Assembly (NCBI GenBank): GCA_002433595.1
Contig: DJIL01000001.1
Coordinates: forward strand, 1-39,643
Reading direction: 5' to 3'
Length of the DNA: 39,643 nucleotides
Source: a bacterium UBP8_UBA6595
GTDB lineage: Bacteria; Margulisbacteria; Marinamargulisbacteria; UBA6595
The position numbers and the translations under genes were made by a program. This document shows positions 34,852-39,643 of the stretch, in pieces. Under the pieces are notes generated by a model that was not told the DNA's origin, did no database searches, and saw only the letters and a program-made list of their open reading frames with translations. Position 1 is the stretch's first letter; each line of letters opens with the position of its first letter.

Positions 34852-35706
34852 ATGAAACTAACCAACCGGTTGTTGTTGCGACTGATAAAAAAACACTTGC
34901 CAATGTCCGAGTCGTTTAATCAATTGCCGTCCCCTATTCAGTCTTTTGTAGAAGCTTGTGATACCGCCTTTAATGATCTTATGGCACATCGTTCGCGTGC
35001 AGAACATTCACTATCGTTGGTGTCTACGGAGCTATTGGATAAAAATGAATTAATTGAATCGAATAAAAAAAACATTGAAAATTTGCTATTAAACATATTG
35101 CCACAAGATATTAGTGAACGCGTGCTAAATGGCGAAACATCGATTGCAGATGCCATTCCAAAAGCCCATGTTATGTTTGCTGATATTTCTGGGTTTACAA
35201 CATTAACGGAACAAATGGGGACTCAGACCGTTGTTGGGTTTTTAAATGATGTATTTTGTCTATTTGATGATATTGCCTTGCAATACAATGCACAAAAAAT
35301 TAAAACAATTGGGGATTGCTATATGGTTGTCTCTGGCATTCATAACCATGAACATCAAGCTTTAGAACCGCTTATTGACCTGTCACGGGCACTTATTCAA
35401 GGGTTTTTAAAAAAAGCACAGGACTACTCGATTCAATCAGAATTAAAAGTGGGGATTCATTCGGGCCCGATTATCGCTGGCTTGATTGGAAAAACTGTGT
35501 TTAATTATGATGTGTGGGGCGACACCGTTAATATTGCCAGTCGTATGGAATCGTACGGTGCTGGCAATACGATTCATATTACGGAGCATAGTTATAATCA
35601 ATTATGCGAATCCTATCAAGTGTTATTTAAAAAAAACAGGGGCTTAAATATAATAGAAATGCCAAATTTAGTGGGGTATTTATATTCGGTTAATGTGTCA
35701 AATTAG
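34852..35706 (+). CDS. Class III adenylate/guanylate cyclase, catalytically complete
   Basis: 284 residues. Residues 20-80 form a helical region with a predicted coiled coil (HSLSLVSTELLDKNELIES) like the linkers found between FIST sensors and output domains. The cyclase domain (about 104-255) has metal ligands D111 (FADISGF) and D155 (KTIGDCYM), adenine-selecting K151 and D220 (NYDVWGDT), and transition-state N227 and R231 (VNIASRM). All six match the adenylate cyclase set, so cAMP is the expected product and a homodimer would have two full sites. The gene follows the FIST gene by 2 nt and the MBL gene starts 11 nt later. Confidence 0.93.
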   Translation: MKLTNRLLLRLIKKHLPMSESFNQLPSPIQSFVEACDTAFNDLMAHRSRAEHSLSLVSTELLDKNELIESNKKNIENLLLNILPQDISERVLNGETSIADAIPKAHVMFADISGFTTLTEQMGTQTVVGFLNDVFCLFDDIALQYNAQKIKTIGDCYMVVSGIHNHEHQALEPLIDLSRALIQGFLKKAQDYSIQSELKVGIHSGPIIAGLIGKTVFNYDVWGDTVNIASRMESYGAGNTIHITEHSYNQLCESYQVLFKKNRGLNIIEMPNLVGYLYSVNVSN

Positions 35707-35717
35707 GGAGCTATTTT

Positions 35718-36557
35718 ATGATACGAATTAAATTTTTTGGTGTTCGGGGGTCATTGCCTATTTCGGGGGATTCGTATTGTCGGTATGGGGGTAAAACAAC
35801 ATGCTTGCAAATTACATTAGATAATGGGTATAGCCTTATTGTTGATGCTGGCACTGGAATTGTCGATTTGGGAGATCAAATCATTAATAAGACAGACCCT
35901 CTTTTTATTTACTTTACGCATTTTCATTGGGATCATATACAAGGCCTTCCATTTTTCAAGCCCTTATACATTCCCAATCAAGTGATTCATTTTATTGCAA
36001 ACCAACCCGTGGGCTGGAATCAAAACATTGTCTCTCAAATGAATGGCAAGCAGTTTCCAGTGTGCTTTGATCAACTGCCCAGCGATTGTTTGTTTCATCA
36101 ATTTAAATCGTCTACATTAGAATTGCCCCCGTCAATGAATATGACCGCAATGGCGGCGAATCATCCCGGTGGTTACACAATTTACAAACTAACCGTGGAT
36201 AAACAATCCATCGCAATTTGTACAGATAATGAACTATTGGCTACAGGCCCAGCGAATCAATCAATGCAAGACTTCGCGCAGCAATTTAATAACTGTGATG
36301 TACTAATTCACGACTGTCAGTATTTGCCGGAAGAAATGGCATCCAAATCCGGTTGGGGCCATAGTGAGTATCGATCCGTCTGCGATTTAGCCGCAATGGC
36401 CAATATTAAGCAGCTTGTCCTAACCCATCATGACCCCTGTCGTACAGATCAAGATATTGACGAAATACGGGAGCGAATTAATTTCTATATTAAAGAAAAG
36501 AACTATTCATTTTCAATTACCATGGCATACGAAGGCTTAAAATTGCATGTTGTTTAA
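35718..36557 (+). CDS. MBL-fold metallo-hydrolase, candidate phosphodiesterase
   Basis: 279 residues. N-terminal IKFFGVRGSLPISGD and YGGKTTCLQI mark a known MBL subgroup (usually FGVRGS...YGGNTSC) related to phosphodiesterase-type and RNase Z-like folds. Metal residues: H68, H70, D72 and H73 in THFHWDHIQG, H149 in ANHPGG, D170 in CTDNE, plus D199 in IHDCQY, H215 and H237. AGGGAG precedes the ATG. Following directly after a cyclase, it could hydrolyse the cyclic nucleotide, but no residue proves the substrate. It has no signal peptide. The facing duplicate cassette lacks a copy of this gene. Confidence 0.85.
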   Translation: MIRIKFFGVRGSLPISGDSYCRYGGKTTCLQITLDNGYSLIVDAGTGIVDLGDQIINKTDPLFIYFTHFHWDHIQGLPFFKPLYIPNQVIHFIANQPVGWNQNIVSQMNGKQFPVCFDQLPSDCLFHQFKSSTLELPPSMNMTAMAANHPGGYTIYKLTVDKQSIAICTDNELLATGPANQSMQDFAQQFNNCDVLIHDCQYLPEEMASKSGWGHSEYRSVCDLAAMANIKQLVLTHHDPCRTDQDIDEIRERINFYIKEKNYSFSITMAYEGLKLHVV

Positions 36558-36594
36558 TTAAACAAATAAATCGTCAAGTGGCAGTAGCTATAGT

Positions 36595-36654
36595 AGTGGC
36601 TATAAATGATGGCGAGTGGCTATAAATGATGGCGAGTGGCTATAAATGATGGCG
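36595..36654. repeat. Three perfect 20-bp tandem repeats
   Basis: AGTGGCTATAAATGATGGCG is repeated three times exactly (36595-36614, 36615-36634, 36635-36654), with degenerate fragments (GTGGCAGTAGCTATAGT) just before. The third copy contains the last four codons and the stop of the pseudocyclase on the minus strand; copies one and two lie beyond the stop. A minisatellite at the meeting point of two convergent units. Confidence 0.95.
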
Positions 36655-37551
36655 CAATTGCAAAAAATCATGCCAAGGATGCCCCTTTTTATTGATTAAT
36701 TTTAGTTGGGCATCTAACTGTAATTGATACGACAAAATTCGTTTATTTTGAATTAGCTGCGTGCTTTCGTGGCTGCTAAATAATTCTTGATAATCGTTAC
36801 TAAGCGTATCGTAGGTACTGCGTGTAATAGTAATCGTGTTGGGGTTCGCACTATCAACCATGTGATGCGCTAGATCTACCGTTTGACCCCAGACATCGTA
36901 GTGCAACAACTGGTTCCCCATGACGCCTAATACGGCAGAACCAGTATGAATACCCGATTTAAATGCAACAGAGCCAAACTGCTCTGTGCGCTGGCTTTGA
37001 AGGCAATCAAATAATGCATACGCGGTGTGAAGCGCCTGAATAGCATCGGTTTGAATCGTGTCGCTAGACGTACTGATTAATAGATAGGAAGGGCCACGGG
37101 TTCTGACTTTTTGCATAGGATACTTTTCGATAATTTGATCAAATTGATAAAACAAATTATTTAAAAATCGGATCAGGGTTTCAGCCCCAACACGTTCTGA
37201 TATTTGTTTAAAATTATCAAGCTTAATAACCATAACATGAATATTAGGCAATGCATCAGCCACGGGATCCTCGCCAGTTAATAGGCGTTTAATTAACTGT
37301 GGGGGTAATGAATCCAATAGCATGGACTCTATTTTTTTATCATGTGCGTGAATTTGCTGATCTTTCTCTTCCAATTCTTTTGAAATAAGTGTGAGTGAAT
37401 GGCGCATTTTTTCACGTTGATTGAATAAATCCTCAATAAATACTTGGCAAGCATTTACAAACCCTTGCAATGGATAGGGCGCGTCTTGAATAGCGTGTAT
37501 ATTTAAATGCTTTTTTAATAACCGTTGAATTCTTGAATTCACTTTGCGCAT
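36640..37551 (-). CDS. Class III cyclase homologue with ruined active site (pseudocyclase)
   Basis: 303 residues, closely parallel to the cyclase at 34852-35706 over its whole length: shared N-terminal RxxRLLKKHL, the coiled-coil HSLTLISKELEEKD, and the domain frame HYDVWGQT. Comparing aligned positions: metal Asp 111 is K110, K151 is R150, metal Asp 155 is P154, N227 is D226, R231 is H230; only the D220 equivalent (D219) is kept. Catalysis by itself is therefore very unlikely, while the fold looks intact and the frame is uninterrupted, so it is not an ordinary pseudogene. The start codon follows the FIST2 stop directly (TAAATG). Confidence 0.88.
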   Translation of the reverse strand: MRKVNSRIQRLLKKHLNIHAIQDAPYPLQGFVNACQVFIEDLFNQREKMRHSLTLISKELEEKDQQIHAHDKKIESMLLDSLPPQLIKRLLTGEDPVADALPNIHVMVIKLDNFKQISERVGAETLIRFLNNLFYQFDQIIEKYPMQKVRTRGPSYLLISTSSDTIQTDAIQALHTAYALFDCLQSQRTEQFGSVAFKSGIHTGSAVLGVMGNQLLHYDVWGQTVDLAHHMVDSANPNTITITRSTYDTLSNDYQELFSSHESTQLIQNKRILSYQLQLDAQLKLINKKGHPWHDFLQLRHHL

Positions 37552-38682
37552 TTAGGACTCTCGAATTGCAATTAAGGTTAGCGTTTGATTATGCAAATGG
37601 CTTTTTTTATTTTGTTGATTTAAATGCCCTGGGTTGATCTGACCATACGAATAAAACCCGGCCATTGAATAGGCTGAATGATTCAAGCATGTGTATACAT
37701 CGTGTACTTCATCGGTAATTTGATCATCAAGCAGTAATTTTCGGGCAACACAACTGACCATAATTACAAGGTCGGGTGAGTGCTTGGCTAGGGCCTCGGC
37801 AGCCTGTAACGCACCCGTTAGTAAATCATCCGCTGTGGCGTGCATAATTTGTGTGGAAGACCCTTCGGGCATGTTACCCGCAAATACTAACGACTGGTTA
37901 TGAGTGTCCACCCCTACCACCGTTCGAATTACTGCCGTACTGTTACTGGTGTATACCTTTAATGGAAATAATAGTCCAGAAGATGGCAATTCCTTTGCCT
38001 GTTCATTCAAGTAGGACTTATAGAAGTCAATCGCGGGTTTGTGATCAAACTCATAAACTGTATTTTTTGTGGATAACGTTATTTTTTTTCTGGGGCCTAA
38101 GGGTATCCAACCGGATTGAGCGGCATGGTTAATCTGGATGAATGGCCCATAAAACCCAATAATAACAGCCTGGTTGCTGTGATTATTCCCATTCAAACCC
38201 ACAATTGTTTCATTAAAACTAGCGCCATCCCCGGCTAGCCCCCCGGAAATAGTAATGTGATCCAGCAGGACAGATTCTAGTCCTTGAATTAAATCCGAAC
38301 CATTAGTGACGATACCATCTGAAAATAGAAGCACATGAGAGAGCTCTTTTTGATTCAGCGATTGGGCCAAATCCTGGCCCGCATTAAAGCTACTGGTGTA
38401 GTTGTTTAAATCCACTTGGACACCCGTGACCGACGTTTTCTCAAAAGTAATGGCTGTTACCGATAGCGTATGCTCATACGCCTGACTGTCATGAATCTCA
38501 CCGGCGGTTGATACCGATGCAAGGACTGCATTGGGAAAACTTTTACAAATTACTTGGTTGTGTGAGTCTGCTTTGACTAACTTTTTATCGCCAAACACAA
38601 GTACCAAATCCACATCAGCATTCAAAGGGAGTGGTTCAGACCAGCCATTTTTTCGATAATACTGGAATTGTTGAACATGCAT
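37552..38682 (-). CDS. FIST-domain sensor protein (copy 2)
   Basis: 376 residues, a paralogue of the protein at 33710-34849 (same start pattern MxVxQFxY, and VSTAGEIHDSQAYEHTLSV, ISGGLAGDGASFNE, TVVGVDTHNQSLVFAGNMPE, HATADDLLTGALQAAEAL). By eye roughly half the residues are identical. It is soluble with no signal peptide. AAGGAG stands about 7 nt before the ATG. The pseudocyclase follows with no gap. Both FIST genes therefore keep their cyclase partner, which indicates duplication of the two-gene unit. Confidence 0.9.
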   Translation of the reverse strand: MHVQQFQYYRKNGWSEPLPLNADVDLVLVFGDKKLVKADSHNQVICKSFPNAVLASVSTAGEIHDSQAYEHTLSVTAITFEKTSVTGVQVDLNNYTSSFNAGQDLAQSLNQKELSHVLLFSDGIVTNGSDLIQGLESVLLDHITISGGLAGDGASFNETIVGLNGNNHSNQAVIIGFYGPFIQINHAAQSGWIPLGPRKKITLSTKNTVYEFDHKPAIDFYKSYLNEQAKELPSSGLLFPLKVYTSNSTAVIRTVVGVDTHNQSLVFAGNMPEGSSTQIMHATADDLLTGALQAAEALAKHSPDLVIMVSCVARKLLLDDQITDEVHDVYTCLNHSAYSMAGFYSYGQINPGHLNQQNKKSHLHNQTLTLIAIRES

Positions 38683-38891
38683 AGAGACTCCTTATTGTTG
38701 AATAGACCTACTGCCTCATAATGCCCCGAACCGGATAATTTCAAACACACTGTGGTTATTTTTCAATAGTTTTTTCAAATTGATTTTTAATATATATTAT
38801 AAAAAACTATTAGAATGGGCTGTTTCCCGTGAACTATTGGCTACTGCGGCTCAAAAATCGTATACTAATCGTATATTATATATAAAATAGT
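38683..38891. promoter_or_regulatory. Divergent regulatory region with 11-bp inverted repeat
   Basis: AATAGTTTTTT (38765-38775) and AAAAAACTATT (38801-38811) form a perfect inverted repeat with a 25-nt AT-rich centre. Toward FIST2 the minus strand has TTGAAA (38744-38739), 17 nt and TTATGA (38721-38716). Toward the methyltransferase, TATACT and further TATA-like boxes occur at about 38858-38890. The repeat may be an operator; it is too AT-rich for a typical terminator. Confidence 0.45.
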
Positions 38892-39643
38892 ATGAATCAA
38901 AATATGAATCAAAATTCGAATATAAAACTAGAGGCATTACCCTACTCCTATAAAACGATTAATCGTTTGGGGGTATCTTCTGATGCGCGGGCCGAATTGG
39001 GTGTGTATATTAGTGATTCGGCCAAGCATTTACAGGCCGTACCAGCTGAGGATATTCTTTGTTTAATTGTTCGTGAGGGATCCGTGATTCCATTTGATTT
39101 TAGAGTACCCATTTACACTGTGAGTGTGGCCTGGTTTAATCGAATTAAGCAAACCAAGCACGCTCAAGGTATTTTGGCTATTATCCGCAAACCAACGTGG
39201 CGTCTAACCGCTGAGTATCGCTACTGGGTTGTGTGTGATACAGTCCAAAACCCAGGTAATTTGGGCGCTATTATTCGCTCAGTATCTGCATTTTTACCCA
39301 ATGCAATACTGGCGTGTTGTGGCGGCGGGTCGGATGCGTTTCATCCAGATTGTGTGCGCGCCAGTGCGGGGCTTGTGCATGGGCAACCGGTCGTGAATTT
39401 AGCGGATAATAGTCTTCCATTGGATCGACTATGGTACGCCTTGGACCCACGCGGGACGCATGCGTTAAATAGCCTAAAGCAAGAAAAAAAGCTGGGTATT
39501 ATATTGGGTTCTGAAGGTCACGGAATTCGAGAGTCGCTGCACCAGCACTGTCAGCCGGTACCAATTCGAATTCCAACAAGGCCACATGTCGAGTCTTTAA
39601 ATGTTGCGGTTACCGCAGGTATTATAGCCGCGCATCTATCACC
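38892..39643 (+). CDS. SpoU/TrmH-family RNA 2'-O-methyltransferase, 3' end cut by window
   Basis: At least 250 residues in an open frame from the ATG at 38892 to the window end (an ATG at 38904 is an alternative start). The SPOUT domain has motif 1 TVQNPGNLGAIIRSVSAF (N123, R129), motif 2 LGIILGSEGHGI (about 201-212), and motif 3 HVESLNVAVTAGIIA (about 232-246), forming the knotted SAM site. A divergent N-terminal part (about 11-100) probably acts as the RNA-binding region. Substrate (rRNA or tRNA) is not readable. No Shine-Dalgarno; TATA-like boxes lie close upstream. Confidence 0.9.
   Translation, partial: MNQNMNQNSNIKLEALPYSYKTINRLGVSSDARAELGVYISDSAKHLQAVPAEDILCLIVREGSVIPFDFRVPIYTVSVAWFNRIKQTKHAQGILAIIRKPTWRLTAEYRYWVVCDTVQNPGNLGAIIRSVSAFLPNAILACCGGGSDAFHPDCVRASAGLVHGQPVVNLADNSLPLDRLWYALDPRGTHALNSLKQEKKLGIILGSEGHGIRESLHQHCQPVPIRIPTRPHVESLNVAVTAGIIAAHLS

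Noticed and set aside
36595..36654. CRISPR array or attachment site
   Set aside because: Copies are directly adjacent with no spacers, and no cas or integrase gene is present.
36640..37551. Calling the second cyclase a pseudogene
   Set aside because: The frame is complete, has a tight start after FIST2 and keeps the fold-defining residues; residue loss is confined mainly to catalytic sites.
38765..38811. Rho-independent terminator
   Set aside because: The stem is almost entirely A/T with a 25-nt loop and lies between divergent genes.

Overview
The window looks like chromosomal DNA from a diderm (outer-membrane-bearing) bacterium with moderately AT-rich, very compact coding. Supporting signs are two predicted outer-membrane barrels (1345-2232 and 15839-17035), a secreted protein ending in a FlgD/T9SS-like Ig fold, and a Bacteroidetes/epsilon-type three-gene succinate dehydrogenase (sdhCAB) next to mdh. 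PurF is of the short-propeptide, Fe-S type. The mixture does not point to one textbook phylum. A little-cultured lineage such as Margulisbacteria/Marinamargulisbacteria is a guess only. No tRNA, rRNA, CRISPR, transposase, integrase or phage gene was seen.

Layout: 1-3446 (minus) holds a truncated pckA, a membrane-anchored redoxin, a PorV-like barrel and a CTD-bearing secreted protein. 3499-15842 (plus) is a tightly packed housekeeping run: aroB, aroQ, an oppD-type ATPase, purD, fmt, hisF, pheT, mutS, an rfbC-like epimerase, a GT2 glycosyltransferase and a zinc-ribbon/TPR protein. 15839-25036 (minus) holds a barrel protein and then, in transcription order, mdh-sdhC-sdhA-sdhB-pyrG-purF-lplA. A 54-residue, very acidic small ORF (25198-25362) and a PPP-family phosphatase lie upstream of mdh on the same strand. 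26260-31511 (plus) has a large duplicated CPBP-like membrane protein, sppA, a Yip1-like protein and ispF. 31508-33560 (minus) has a DoxX-like protein, an FAD amine oxidase and a Nudix hydrolase.

The most unusual part is 33710-38682. A plus-strand cassette encodes a FIST sensor protein, a class III nucleotidyl cyclase with all adenylate-cyclase residues, and an MBL-fold hydrolase. Facing it is a minus-strand copy: a second FIST protein and a second cyclase in which both metal-binding aspartates and most other catalytic residues are replaced. Three perfect 20-bp repeats sit where the copies meet. I infer a ligand-sensing cyclic-nucleotide module that duplicated by inversion, with one copy becoming a pseudocyclase that could regulate or compete with the active one. 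The MBL protein is a candidate for the signal-degrading step. The right end carries a truncated SpoU/TrmH-family RNA methyltransferase.

Gene starts fall into two groups. Some have strong Shine-Dalgarno sequences (pckA, mdh, the acidic ORF, both FIST genes). Others lack one and have a -10 box, usually of the extended TGn type, only 6-20 nt before the ATG (aroB, the CTD protein, purD, the CPBP-like gene, sppA, the DoxX-like gene), which suggests leaderless or very short-leader mRNAs. Many genes overlap by 1-26 nt, and two convergent pairs share their stop codons.
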